A stretch of DNA of 34,876 nucleotides from an uncultured Pseudomonadota bacterium. GTDB lineage: Bacteria; Pseudomonadota; Gammaproteobacteria; Burkholderiales; Casimicrobiaceae. Under the pieces are notes generated by a model. It had not been told where the DNA came from and did not search any database. It was given only the letters and a program-made list of their open reading frames with translations. Position 1 is the stretch's first letter, and each line of letters begins with the position of its first letter. The translations under genes and the position numbers were made by a program. The stretch lies in NCBI GenBank assembly GCA_937958295.1, contig CALFEY010000140.1, forward strand, positions 1 to 34,876. Reading direction: 5' to 3'. Positions 1 through 8,230 of this stretch are shown here, piece after piece.

Positions 1-2
1 AG

Positions 3-617
3 GTGCAGGCGGCCGTGGCCGACCCCGCGGGCTGGTGCGCAGTGCTGATCCTCGACCCGAACATCCACGCCTGCCGGCCCACGGCCCACACGGTGGAGGT
101 GTCGCTGGGCGAGAGCGCCACGGCCGTCACGTTCGAGTTCACCCGGCCCATCCGCGGCAGTGCGTATGCGCAATCGCGGCTGAACGCGCCCGACGGTCCC
201 CTGGGCACCCGCGACTACGCGATCGGCCTCGAGGCCACGCCGCTCACCCCGGGGCGCACGCTCGTGCAGATCACCTTTTCGCAGCGCTTCGGCTGGGCCG
301 CGCGCATGGCGATGGCGGCGTACTTCACCACGGCGGGCCGCAAGAAGGTGGGCTTCACCGTGGTGGACCGCGACGCCGAGGGACGCCCCGTGTACGTGGG
401 CGACCTCCGCGGCGGCATCGAGCGCAACCTCGCGCGCTACTTCCTGGCGGTCGAAGCCCATGCGGCGTCGCGCGCGGTGCCGCCGGCCCAACAGCCAGAG
501 GCGCGCGTGCGGACGTGGCTCGCCGGGACCGAGCGCTTCCCCACGCAGTTGCGCGAGCCGCCGGGGTACCTCGAGCGGAAGGTGCCGGAGGTGAGGCGGC
601 AGATGACGGGGGAGTAG
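3..617 (+). CDS. Hypothetical protein, 5' end cut by window edge
   Basis: The frame is open from the first complete codon at base 3 to a TAG at 615-617, so the gene very probably begins before the window; the GTG at base 3 is not a convincing start. The visible 204 residues have alternating hydrophobic strands followed by a helical C-terminal part that ends rich in Arg, Pro and Glu. The middle (strands around residues 70-130, then an amphipathic helix) loosely suggests an SRPBCC/START-like ligand-binding fold, but I recognise no diagnostic motif and assign no function. Base composition and codon use match the neighbouring core genes. The gap to the hydrolase (618-799) makes co-transcription uncertain. 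Confidence 0.6.
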   Translation: MQAAVADPAGWCAVLILDPNIHACRPTAHTVEVSLGESATAVTFEFTRPIRGSAYAQSRLNAPDGPLGTRDYAIGLEATPLTPGRTLVQITFSQRFGWAARMAMAAYFTTAGRKKVGFTVVDRDAEGRPVYVGDLRGGIERNLARYFLAVEAHAASRAVPPAQQPEARVRTWLAGTERFPTQLREPPGYLERKVPEVRRQMTGE

Positions 618-799
618 GGGGCATCGGATGTGAACCGCGACCGGGCGGCCGGCCCGGGCGCCCATGACGTGCCCCCTCACGGTGCAGGCGCGGGGTACAC
701 GCCGGACCATAAGTTTCGTTGTGTTTGAAGCAACGCCGATCTGCTGGCGCCGAGCAGCGTGGGCCGCAAGAATGGGCCTTCGATTCGCGCTCCCACGTC

Positions 800-1576
800 A
801 TGCCCTTTCTGCAGATTCGGGGCCACAGGCTCCATTACCTCGAGGCAGGCGCCGGTCGGCCGATCCTCTGCTTTCACTCCACGCCGGCCAGCGCCGCCTT
901 CTATGGGCCGCAGCTCGAGCATCACGCCTCGCGCTACCGGGTGATCGCGATCGACCTGCGCGGCCACGGCGACTCCGACAAGCCGCACGGCGAATACCGC
1001 ATCGCCGAGTTCCTGGAAGACTACGAGGCCATCGTCCGCGAGCTCGCGCTGGATGACTTCGTCCTAGTGGGCTGCTCGGTGGGCGGCATCGTGGCCCAGC
1101 TCTATGCCATGGCGCACCCCACCGCTTTGCGCGGCCTCGTGCTCATCGGTGCGCCGTGCTCGCGGAGGGGGCGCGACGTGGCGGGCTTTCACCGCGCCGT
1201 GCGCGAGAAGGGCTGGGAGACGGTGGTGCGCGGCCTGGTCGCCAAGCAGCTTCATCCGTCGATGCCCGAGCACGTCAAGGCGTGGGCCGTGCGCGAGTAC
1301 CTGAAGACCCCGTTGCACGTGCGCGAGGCCGAGGAAGAAGCCCTGCTCGCCGACGTGCATCACACCCATCGTCTGCACGAGATCACCGTCCCCACGTTGC
1401 TGGTGGCCGGCGAGGCCGAGGAGCGCGAGATCTTCGAGCAGATGGCGCTGATGGCCACGCGGATTCCGCGGGCCACCCATCACGTGATTCCAGGCGCAGC
1501 GCACATGCCCAATTTCGAGCGGCCGGATCTCTTCGATCCGCTCCTGGACCGCTTCCTTCAAGACCTGCGCTACTGA
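800..1576 (+). CDS. Alpha/beta-fold hydrolase
   Basis: A 258-aa cytoplasmic alpha/beta hydrolase of the size usual for esterases and 3-oxoadipate-enol-lactonase-like enzymes. The frame is open upstream to 719, but ATG at 800 gives the canonical N-terminus (strand, then LHYLEAGAG). The oxyanion region is CFHSTP near residue 25. The nucleophile elbow is GCSVGG with Ser93, and the histidine is His235 in GAAHMPNF. The usual acid site after the sixth strand reads VAGEAEE, with Glu where most relatives have Asp. It is followed by a Bug receptor and LysR gene on the same strand, a common arrangement for uptake and cleavage of an organic acid, ester or lactone. Substrate unknown. Confidence 0.85.
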   Translation: MPFLQIRGHRLHYLEAGAGRPILCFHSTPASAAFYGPQLEHHASRYRVIAIDLRGHGDSDKPHGEYRIAEFLEDYEAIVRELALDDFVLVGCSVGGIVAQLYAMAHPTALRGLVLIGAPCSRRGRDVAGFHRAVREKGWETVVRGLVAKQLHPSMPEHVKAWAVREYLKTPLHVREAEEEALLADVHHTHRLHEITVPTLLVAGEAEEREIFEQMALMATRIPRATHHVIPGAAHMPNFERPDLFDPLLDRFLQDLRY

Positions 1577-1612
1577 CGACACGCCCCTTCCCACGGCTCC
1601 CGGAGACTTGCC

Positions 1613-2569
1613 ATGAAACGACTTCGCAACACGCTGGCCGCCATTGCCTGCACGCTTGCCTGCGCCACGGCGGTGGCGCAGGGCTATCCGTCCAAGCCGA
1701 TCCGCCTCGTCGTTCCGTTCCCGCCGGGCGGCACGGTCGATATCGCCGCGCGCGCGCTGGGCCCCGCGCTCTCGGACATTCTCGGGCAGCCCATCGTGGT
1801 GGACAACAAGGGAGGCGCCGGCGGCATCATCGGCGCCGACCAGGTCGCCAAGTCCAAGCCCGATGGCTACACGCTCCTGATGGGCTCGAACAGCTCGCTG
1901 ACCGTGGCCGCCGCGCTGAACCCGGCCACGCCGTTCGATCCGTCCAAGGACTTCGCGCCCGTGAGCCTGGTGAGCAGCACGCCTTTCGTGCTCGTGGTCC
2001 ATCCCTCCGTCCCCGCGCACAGCGTGCAGGAGCTCGTGGCCCTGGGCAAGGCCAAGCCAGGCCAGTTGACGATGGCCTCGGGCGGGGTGGGTCACCTCGT
2101 GGGCGAGCTCTTCCAGTCCAACACCGGCGCCAAGTTCCTGCACGTGCCCTTCCAGGGCGTGGGGCCCGCCACCGTGGCGCTCATGGGCGGTCAGGTCGAC
2201 CTGATGTTCGAGCAGCTCGCCACCTCTGCCGGGCCGGCCAAGAGCGGCAAGACACGTGCGCTGGCGGTGACCTCGGCCACCCGCAATCCGCAATTGCCCG
2301 ACGTGCCCACGGCAGCGGAGGCGGGCGTGTCGAACTACGTCGTCGAGAGCATCACGGGCATCCTTGCACCGGCAGGCACGCCGCCCGACATCATCGAGCG
2401 CCTGAACAAGGCCATCGTGCAGGCGCTGGCCATGCCCGCCACGCGCGAGCGCTTTGCCGCCGTATCGCTCACCGCCACGCCAAGTACACCCGCGCAGTTC
2501 GGCGATTACATCCGCAACGACCTCGAGCGCTGGAAGAAGGTCGTCAAGGACGCCAACATCAAGCCCTGA
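1613..2569 (+). CDS. Bug/TctC-family periplasmic solute-binding protein
   Basis: A 318-aa tripartite tricarboxylate transporter (TTT) receptor of the Bug family. A Sec signal peptide covers about residues 1-23 (basic MKRLR, hydrophobic core, AVAQ cleavage region). Mature protein begins with the family signature YPSKPIRLVVPFPPGG (25-40) and continues with IVVDNKGGAGG and KPDGYTLL. Bug proteins bind carboxylates such as citrate, aspartate or aromatic acids and normally deliver them to the TctA/TctB membrane subunits, which are not in this window. It lies 36 bp after the hydrolase and just before a LysR gene, so it probably belongs to the hydrolase's catabolic unit. Ligand cannot be read from sequence. 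Confidence 0.95.
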   Translation: MKRLRNTLAAIACTLACATAVAQGYPSKPIRLVVPFPPGGTVDIAARALGPALSDILGQPIVVDNKGGAGGIIGADQVAKSKPDGYTLLMGSNSSLTVAAALNPATPFDPSKDFAPVSLVSSTPFVLVVHPSVPAHSVQELVALGKAKPGQLTMASGGVGHLVGELFQSNTGAKFLHVPFQGVGPATVALMGGQVDLMFEQLATSAGPAKSGKTRALAVTSATRNPQLPDVPTAAEAGVSNYVVESITGILAPAGTPPDIIERLNKAIVQALAMPATRERFAAVSLTATPSTPAQFGDYIRNDLERWKKVVKDANIKP

Positions 2570-2611
2570 CCTCGCTTGCGCAAGGACCCATCGGACGCCA
2601 GACTTGGGCCG

Positions 2612-3463
2612 ATGGATGTCCAGTTCCTGGCGAGCTTCGTCGTGGTGGTGGAAAGCGGATCGCTGGCCGAGGCGGCGCGTCGCCTCGACCTCACCGCGGC
2701 GGCGGTGGCCTCACGCATCCATGCCCTCGAGGCTGAGCTCGGCACGCCCCTGGTACGGCGCTCCGGGCGCGTGGTGCAGCCCACGGAAGCGGGGCTGAAG
2801 ATCCTCGACCTCGCGCGGGGCACCCTGCGCAGCGTTCGCGATCTGCAGGCCGCGGCCCGCGGCGGCGACCTGCGCGGCGAGCTTCGCTTGGGCGCCTTCG
2901 TGTCGGCCCTCACCAGCGTGCTGCCCCCCTTGCTGGCGCCGTTGTACGCCGCGCAGCCCGCGCTGCACATCCACATCACGCCTGGCAACTCGGCGGACCT
3001 CTGCAGGCGCGTCGCCGCCGGCGAGCTCGACGCCGCGCTCGTGGTGGAGCCGCCCTTCACGCTCGCCAAGAACTGCGAATGGCGCGAGACGGCGCGCGAC
3101 CCCATCGTGGCGCTCGTGCCCGCCGCCTTCGCCTCGCGGGATGCGCTGGACCTGCTCCGCGGCGAGCCCTTCATCCGCTACGACCGCGGCACGCCCATCG
3201 GCCAGATGGTGGATCGCTGCCTGCGCGCGCATCGCGTGTGGCCCCGCGAGCGCATCGAGGTCGACGGCGTGACCGCCATCGCGGCACTGGTCGAGCAGGG
3301 CTTGGGCGTGGCGCTCGTGCCGGATATGCTCTCGCGCCAGACCCTGGGCGATTCGCTGGCGCGCATCAGCCTGCCGGAGCCGACCTTCGTGCGGCGCATC
3401 GGCTGGGTATGGGCGCCGCAGGGGCCGCACGCGGCGATGGCCGCCATGCTGATGAACGGCTGA
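2612..3463 (+). CDS. LysR-family transcriptional regulator
   Basis: A 283-aa LysR-type regulator. The N-terminal winged HTH (about residues 3-62) has the classic pattern: FLASFVVVVESGSLAEAARR, then LTAAAVASRIHALEAELG and LVRR. The co-inducer-binding domain follows (about 85-283), with GELRLGAF at its first strand. The frame extends upstream to 2576, but ATG at 2612 puts the HTH at the usual distance from the start. It is encoded in the same direction as, and 42 bp after, the Bug gene rather than divergently, so it may be co-transcribed with the hydrolase/Bug pair. Its effector domain resembles that of the LysR at 16451 (both contain GELDAA.V.EPPF.LA), suggesting related effectors. Confidence 0.93.
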   Translation: MDVQFLASFVVVVESGSLAEAARRLDLTAAAVASRIHALEAELGTPLVRRSGRVVQPTEAGLKILDLARGTLRSVRDLQAAARGGDLRGELRLGAFVSALTSVLPPLLAPLYAAQPALHIHITPGNSADLCRRVAAGELDAALVVEPPFTLAKNCEWRETARDPIVALVPAAFASRDALDLLRGEPFIRYDRGTPIGQMVDRCLRAHRVWPRERIEVDGVTAIAALVEQGLGVALVPDMLSRQTLGDSLARISLPEPTFVRRIGWVWAPQGPHAAMAAMLMNG

Positions 3464-3488
3464 GCGGCACGGATATCAAGGAGCAGGG

Positions 3489-4565
3489 TTGCGCATCGTC
3501 ATCAAGCCCGCCTGGGTGCTGTCCTCCGACGCCGGCGACCACTTCGAGCCACAGCTCTTTCGCCTGCTGCGCGCGATCCACGATCACGGCAAGCTCACCG
3601 CGGCGGCCAAGGCCGTGGGGCTCTCCTATCGCCATGCCTGGGATCTCCTCGGCCGGTGGAACGGCATCTTCGGCAGCGAGCTCGTGGTGCTCGAGCGCGG
3701 ACGCGGCGCGCGGTTGTCGGCCTTGGGCGAAAAGCTGCTGTGGGCCGAGCAGCGCACGGAAGCCGGCCTGTTCCCGCAACTGGAAAACGTGGCTAACGAG
3801 CTCAACGTGGCCATCCGCAAGGCGCGCGAGCGCGCCACGCAGGTGCTGCGCATCCACGCAAGCCACGGCTACGCAATCGAGAAGCTGCCCGACCTCGTGC
3901 GCGACTACGGGAGCGTGGAGCTCGACCTCAAGTACATGAGCAGCGTGGAAGCCATCGCCTCGCTCTCGCGCGGCGACTGCGACCTCGCCGGCTTTCACGT
4001 GCCCGAGGGCGAGCTCGGGCCGGTGCTGTGGGAGCAGTACGCGCGCTACTTCAAGCCGCGCCAGCAGAAGATCATCCGCATGGTGTGGCGCACGCAGGGG
4101 CTTATCGTGGCGAAGGGCAATCCGCGGAAGATTCGTGGCTTGCGCGATGTCGCGCGGCCGGGCGTGCGCTTCGTGAATCGTCAGCCGGGGTCGGGGACGC
4201 GGGTGCTGCTCGATGCGTTGTTAGCTGCGCAGCATGTCGACCCTGCGCGGATCGTTGGCTATGACACGGGGGAATTCACGCACGCTGCCGTGGCTGCGTT
4301 TGTTGCGAGTGATATGGCCGATGTGGGAATGGCGATCGAGCCTGCGGCCGCGCAGTTCGGGTTGGACTTTGTGCCGATCGTGCGCGAGCGGTACATGTTG
4401 ACCGGGCGGAATGCGACGCTGGTGGGGCCGGCGGTGGAGGAGTTGTGTTTGTTGTTGAAGGGGAAGGAGTTCGAGCGGTTGATGCGGCCGGTGGCGGGGT
4501 ATGAGGCGGATGAGCCGGGTCACATTGTGCGGGCGGGGGAGCTGTTTGGGTGGGTTGGGAAGTGA
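3489..4565 (+). CDS. ModE-like HTH regulator with PBP-superfamily domain
   Basis: A 358-aa protein with a ModE/LysR-type N-terminal winged HTH (about residues 20-85: LFRLLRAIHDHGKLTAAAKA, YRHAWDLLGRWN, GRGARLS.LG) joined to a periplasmic-binding-like domain (about 120-340) carrying the FVNRQPGSGTR.LLD motif typical of PF12727. Such fusions are predicted regulators sensing molybdate/tungstate or a related anion. The start is TTG at 3489, supported by AAGGAG at 3478-3483. No molybdate transporter is adjacent. Codon use changes within the gene: the first two thirds use mostly C/G-ending codons, while from about 4080 onward TTG, GTG, TGT and GCG become frequent and the strand turns strongly G/T-rich. 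Confidence 0.85.
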   Translation: MRIVIKPAWVLSSDAGDHFEPQLFRLLRAIHDHGKLTAAAKAVGLSYRHAWDLLGRWNGIFGSELVVLERGRGARLSALGEKLLWAEQRTEAGLFPQLENVANELNVAIRKARERATQVLRIHASHGYAIEKLPDLVRDYGSVELDLKYMSSVEAIASLSRGDCDLAGFHVPEGELGPVLWEQYARYFKPRQQKIIRMVWRTQGLIVAKGNPRKIRGLRDVARPGVRFVNRQPGSGTRVLLDALLAAQHVDPARIVGYDTGEFTHAAVAAFVASDMADVGMAIEPAAAQFGLDFVPIVRERYMLTGRNATLVGPAVEELCLLLKGKEFERLMRPVAGYEADEPGHIVRAGELFGWVGK

Positions 4566-4694
4566 GGGTGGGGCGTGTCGGGTTTCGACCCCTTGGCGAT
4601 ATTCAGTTCCGCGTCGTCAACGGCAGCAATGGAGCGGACGCAGCCGTTGAGCGCTGGCGCGCGTATCCACGCTGACCTTCTGCCGGCGGAGGGC

Positions 4695-5885
4695 TCACGC
4701 GGCGCCCGTCAGCTTCAACCGTTCGCCCTCGCCATCAAAGTGCAATGGTCGCGCGGTGCGCCGCTTGCCGACGGCATCGAGGTTCACGACCTCGCCGGAG
4801 TTCGACAAGCGCAGTAGCGAGTCCTGGAGTTCCTTGGGCAACCAATTGGTCGATTCGAGGATGTCCGCGAAGGCGGCCTGGTTGATCCGCTTTTCGCCGC
4901 CGGCAAGGTAGTCGCGCCAGAACCGATCAACATCCTTGGGAGCGCTGCGCGCCTCATCGACTTCGGCGATCGCATGCTCCACGAACATGTCCGTTGTTCC
5001 ATCCCGGTTCGATTGCTTCTCTAGGCGTGACGCGAGACGAACTCTCGCTTGGATGATGTTGACGGCCTGGGAGATGTTCATGAACTCGACGATGCCCTTC
5101 GGATGGCAGGACAGGTACACGAGGTGGTATTTGGTCCGCCGCTTTTCGGGGTGCATCACGGTGACATAGGCCGTGCGTGCGGTGAAAGGGGCGCGTGCCA
5201 CGGGCACGCAGGTCTTCAGCGCCTCGCGGTAGGCACCGACGAGCGCCGATTCGCGCTCTTCCGGTGTCTTCCCGGAAAGCTCGACTTCCTTGCCCAGCAA
5301 CTGACGCATCGCTTCCCGAAACTGCGTCATGGAAGCAGCCCGGTTGATGAACTCGTAGATGAAGTTGATCAGGAACTCCGACCTCGGTCGCAGCAGCAGC
5401 GGCCGAAGCACTTCAATTGCGATCGGGGTCCATCCCTTGGGATCGATGAAGAAAAAGCCGAAGGCCTCTTTACCAGCCCGTCGCAAGATGTCGCCGCGAA
5501 GGTCGACGAAGTCGCCCTTCATGCAGGTCGCCTCGACCGCCTTCGGCGCATCGTTTGCCAAGTACGCAGACAAGCGTTGGAATGCATCCTCGTCCCGTTC
5601 GATGAACAGCGCTCGCATCCGCGCATCGACGCCAAGCGAAGCGAGCTTCTCCTTGCACGCCGCAAGCGTCTTGAGGGAGAGCGAGATCGACGTGCCGGTC
5701 AGCTTCGCGTCGGCTGAGCCCCACGGGCCAGCGAAGCAATCGACGTAGCAAATCTCTGCGCTTCCCTTGGCGCGTCCGTTCATTCCAATGATGAGGACAA
5801 GCTTCTCCAAATAGCTCTTCAGCAGCTCGTGCTTGACCATGGCCGGGATGCGGCCCTCATACACATCGGGGACATGCGTGGACAA
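4695..5885 (-). CDS. tcmP: Three-Cys-motif partner protein, second copy (TcmP family)
   Basis: A 396-aa TcmP-family protein. The N-terminal half looks like a methyltransferase-type Rossmann fold: YVDCFAGPWGS (47-57) at the motif-I position, LFIERDEDAF (93-102), GDFVDL (124-129) and FFFIDPKGW (144-152), the last resembling the DPPY region. FLINFIYEFINR (171-182) follows. The C-terminal part (about 290-396) is helical and may hold a winged helix. TcmP proteins are known as neighbours of three-Cys-motif (Gp37/Gp68) proteins, whose gene is at 7448-8194; their biochemical role is not established. The start is TTG at 5885, chosen because GGAGGAG lies 7 nt upstream. The gene is the last of the minus-strand island operon and differs strongly from the copy at 6168. 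Confidence 0.85.
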   Translation of the reverse strand: MSTHVPDVYEGRIPAMVKHELLKSYLEKLVLIIGMNGRAKGSAEICYVDCFAGPWGSADAKLTGTSISLSLKTLAACKEKLASLGVDARMRALFIERDEDAFQRLSAYLANDAPKAVEATCMKGDFVDLRGDILRRAGKEAFGFFFIDPKGWTPIAIEVLRPLLLRPRSEFLINFIYEFINRAASMTQFREAMRQLLGKEVELSGKTPEERESALVGAYREALKTCVPVARAPFTARTAYVTVMHPEKRRTKYHLVYLSCHPKGIVEFMNISQAVNIIQARVRLASRLEKQSNRDGTTDMFVEHAIAEVDEARSAPKDVDRFWRDYLAGGEKRINQAAFADILESTNWLPKELQDSLLRLSNSGEVVNLDAVGKRRTARPLHFDGEGERLKLTGAA

Positions 5886-5892
5886 GGCGCAA

Positions 5893-5899
5893 CTCCTCC
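5893..5899 (-). promoter_or_regulatory. Shine-Dalgarno site fixing the TTG start of the second tcmP
   Basis: On the minus strand GGAGGAG sits 7 nt before TTG at 5885. No in-frame ATG fits as well, so this site decides the start. It lies directly after the stop codon (5901-5903) of the methyltransferase stub. Confidence 0.7.
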
Positions 5900-5900
5900 G

Positions 5901-6156
5901 TCAATCAGCAATCTCTGGAAGCCGAATCGGGCGTGCTATGGGCTCGCGGGCCGAGAACGGTTCACCGGCGAAACCACGGCCCGACCTCGTCTTGCTGACG
6001 TAGGGCTCGCAGCAGTAGTTGAGCGCATCGCCTGGCGTCTGCACGCCCAACATCAAGCACAGATCCATGAAATGCGTTTTTAACCCGGCCCGCTCGCTGA
6101 GTGCGTAAGTTGGTCCGCCCGCGCCCCCATTTGTTGATGAGTTCTTCTGCAGTCAT
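5901..6156 (-). pseudogene. Frameshifted N-terminal stub of a class I SAM-dependent DNA methyltransferase
   Basis: From ATG 6156 the minus strand reads MTAEELINKWG. Removing one G from the G5 run (C at 6124-6128 on the plus strand) joins this to a second frame reading ALSERAGLKTHFMDLCLMLG (6097-6038), then TPGDALNYCCEPYVSKT and RSGRGFA, ending at TGA 5901-5903. The pattern SERA..THF.DLC..LG..TP....NYC...G..K...GRG.A is the N-terminus of large MmeI-like/YeeA-like DNA methyltransferases. Only about 84 codons remain, against several hundred or more in the family, so the gene is both frameshifted and truncated. It sits between the two tcmP genes, 11 nt after the first. The single-base shift could be a homopolymer sequencing error, but the truncation could not. 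Confidence 0.65.
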
Positions 6157-6167
6157 GTTGTTGTTTT

Positions 6168-7439
6168 CTAGACGAACTGGATGGTTCGTTGGCGAGGAGC
6201 GATCAGCTGGTCGGTGGCTTTTATTTGCGCTGCCGATCGGCGGCTTCCGCCGTCAGCTGGCACGGCTTCAATAATGCACTCGGCGATGAGTTGTCCAATC
6301 GACTCGCGGTAGATTCGCGCGGAGGCCGGCGAGCTGTTGCACGTAGTCGCGAACAGCTCGCCAAAGCTGATGCCGGTGTCGTCGGCGTACACGCGGCGGG
6401 GGATGTGCTCGTTCAACGCGGCGATGCTCGCGCGTTTGGCGAGGTCGTCGAATTGGAAGCCGAGGGTAGACTGCTGGAGGTATTGCGCGTCGTGCGCCGG
6501 GTCGTACCCGACCATCTGGAACATGTCCAGACCTGCGCCGCCGTAGTGGATGAAGTAGTTGTTGTTGGCCCAGTGCACCTCCGTCATCACGTCCCGAGCG
6601 CGATGGTGCTGCGACATGTGAATGAGCCAGTAGTCGCCGTGGCCGCCGCGATTGCGAATGAAGAACGGAGTGAAGTGCCGGGCGCCACAGTTCTCGACGA
6701 GACGGCGGTACACGGTGCTCTGAAGTAAGAGACGCCAGTCGCGGTCGGACTTCTTTATTTCGTCGACTGGCCGCCCGCCAAAGATGTCTGGGATGCCGAG
6801 ACTCCCCAGCAGGTCCTTCAACTGCTCGCCATCATTGGCGAAATTCATGAGGGAGTCGACGGCGAACGTTAGGATGATCTCCGCACTCGGTAGCGCCTCG
6901 AAAATCTTGCGCATCAACAGGGTGGGAACATCCTTGTAGCCGTACTGATCGAGAGCGAAGATCGAGCGACCGTTCTTCGGGCTCTTCTTCTTGATGAACG
7001 CGATGATCGCGTCGGCCTTGTCCTGGAACCGAACGTGATCTATGTAGATGCCGTTGCCTATGCGGTCGCCGTAGCCTGCTTCACGTAGCACCTTGTCGAG
7101 GTGCATGTAGGCATGCCGGTCGGCCTCAGTGAAAAAGTAATCGACCTGAAGCTGGATGGGCTTGCGTCGATCCTTGTTAATCAGGAAGTCGGCTTCTCGC
7201 GTGGCTTCCAGGAAGATAAACGGCGAGCCCTTGACCGTCTCTCGCGTGTCGTTGTGGACGTACAGGCCACCGCCGGCAAACCCGTCGACGAGGGTCAACC
7301 GGAGCACATCTTGATTCGGGGAGCTGACGAGGGTGCGGAAGTAGGCAGCGAGGTAGGCCTGAAGGATTCGGTGCTTGGCGACGCTGTGCTGTTGGATGAA
7401 GTCCGGACCATCCTTCCAGTTGTATTGCTTCAGCGTCAT
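6168..7439 (-). CDS. tcmP: Three-Cys-motif partner protein, first copy (TcmP family)
   Basis: A 423-aa TcmP-family protein. It opens with a basic/aromatic segment and HSVAKHRILQAYLAAYF (18-34). Then come LTLVDGFAGGG (48-58, Rossmann motif-I position), YFFTEADRHAY (101-111), SIFALDQYGYKDVP (159-172) and LTFAVDSLMNF (190-200). The C-terminal 80 or so residues resemble a winged-helix region ending in basic and hydrophobic residues. The ATG at 7439 is 8 nt after the stop of the three-Cys-motif gene, so the two are probably translationally coupled; no strong Shine-Dalgarno site is visible. This direct adjacency is the defining context of the family. Enzymatic role unknown; a nucleic-acid methyltransferase-like or nuclease-like role is only inference from the fold. 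Confidence 0.88.
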   Translation of the reverse strand: MTLKQYNWKDGPDFIQQHSVAKHRILQAYLAAYFRTLVSSPNQDVLRLTLVDGFAGGGLYVHNDTRETVKGSPFIFLEATREADFLINKDRRKPIQLQVDYFFTEADRHAYMHLDKVLREAGYGDRIGNGIYIDHVRFQDKADAIIAFIKKKSPKNGRSIFALDQYGYKDVPTLLMRKIFEALPSAEIILTFAVDSLMNFANDGEQLKDLLGSLGIPDIFGGRPVDEIKKSDRDWRLLLQSTVYRRLVENCGARHFTPFFIRNRGGHGDYWLIHMSQHHRARDVMTEVHWANNNYFIHYGGAGLDMFQMVGYDPAHDAQYLQQSTLGFQFDDLAKRASIAALNEHIPRRVYADDTGISFGELFATTCNSSPASARIYRESIGQLIAECIIEAVPADGGSRRSAAQIKATDQLIAPRQRTIQFV

Positions 7440-7447
7440 GCGTTCAT

Positions 7448-8194
7448 TCAGGCGTGGGCAGACAGCGCGGGCATGTCGTCCCAGGTGCGCCCCTGAAGCA
7501 GTCGGCCGTTTGCCTTCTTAGAGCGGCGCTTTCCATCGGCACCCCAGCCACCCCACTGCTTGAAGAAGAACTGCGCCCCCTGGTCCTCACATTGTTGGCG
7601 GACATTCTCCACCCATTTGAGGTGCATCGGACGAGCCTTTGGTCCCGATTCTCCTCCGACGATTACCCAATGAATGCCGGTTAGGTCCAAGGCTCCAACG
7701 TCGGCTAGCAACGGCTCGACCGACAAGAAACGGATGCGAGCATCGACCTGACGCAATGCGGCGATGCGCGGAACGCCATAGCGGCGATCTTCCACGGACA
7801 CACCGAGCCAGGCGTTGTCCGGCACCTCGCGGTTTCGGAAGAACGACGCCATACGATCTGCTCGTTTGGTCAGCACTTGGAAGGTGTGTTTCGGGCAACG
7901 ACGGATCACGTCGAAGACCTGAGCGATATAGCCGTCATCCACCCCTTTGTGAAACAAATCCGACATCGAGTTGACGAAGTACACCGTCGGCTTCTTGCGC
8001 GCGAGCGGTTCGGCCAGGCGCTCAGGAAGGATCGTCAGTTTGAAGCCGTTCTCGTAGCCCGGCGTGCCCATGGCCTGCAGGCGCTTGGCCATGGTCTCCG
8101 CGTAGCAGTGCTTGCAGCCCGGCGAAATCTTAGTGCAGCCTACCGTCGGATTCCAAGTCGCCTCGGTCCATTCGATTCGGCTTGCTTGAGACAT
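7448..8194 (-). CDS. Three-Cys-motif protein, phage Gp37/Gp68 family (DUF5131)
   Basis: A 248-aa protein of the Gp37/Gp68 family (PF07505/DUF5131). Near the N-terminus is IEWTEATWNPTVGC, giving the cysteine set C20-x6-C27-x2-C30 followed by YAE. This resembles, but does not equal, the radical-SAM CX3CX2C motif and suggests an Fe-S or metal site. Further family motifs are VYFVNSMSDLFH, TFQVLTKRADR, WLGVSVEDRRYGVPRI, RFLSVEPLL and WVIVGGESGPKARPM, and near the end FFFKQWGGW. Relatives are found in phages, mobile islands and stress-inducible loci. The ATG at 8194 has GGAGG 5 nt upstream and lies 36 bp after the UmuD-like gene, so they are probably one operon. Substrate unknown; relation to radical-SAM lyases is inference. 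Confidence 0.92.
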   Translation of the reverse strand: MSQASRIEWTEATWNPTVGCTKISPGCKHCYAETMAKRLQAMGTPGYENGFKLTILPERLAEPLARKKPTVYFVNSMSDLFHKGVDDGYIAQVFDVIRRCPKHTFQVLTKRADRMASFFRNREVPDNAWLGVSVEDRRYGVPRIAALRQVDARIRFLSVEPLLADVGALDLTGIHWVIVGGESGPKARPMHLKWVENVRQQCEDQGAQFFFKQWGGWGADGKRRSKKANGRLLQGRTWDDMPALSAHA

Positions 8195-8230
8195 GCGATC
8201 CTCCTGTTTCTTTAAAGTCAGTGTAGGCGT

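Noticed and set aside
618..799. Inverted repeats CGTTG...CAACG and CTGCT...AGCAG upstream of the first hydrolase, considered as a terminator
   Set aside because: Short arms, long loops and no T-run; kept only as ordinary GC-rich intergenic sequence.
1064..2293. A 409-codon open frame opposite the hydrolase and Bug genes
   Set aside because: Antisense to two well-supported genes; His/Arg/Gly-rich composition without any motif.
5962..6156. A 64-aa minus-strand ORF after the first tcmP gene
   Set aside because: Not an independent gene: it is the uncorrected frame of the methyltransferase stub, which changes frame after KWG.
8204..8221. CTG...CAG element with a CTTTAAAG centre before the three-Cys-motif gene, considered as a LexA box
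   Set aside because: CTG and CAG are separated by 12 instead of the 10 bases of the CTGT-N8-ACAG consensus and the inner bases do not match; it overlaps the ribosome-site region.
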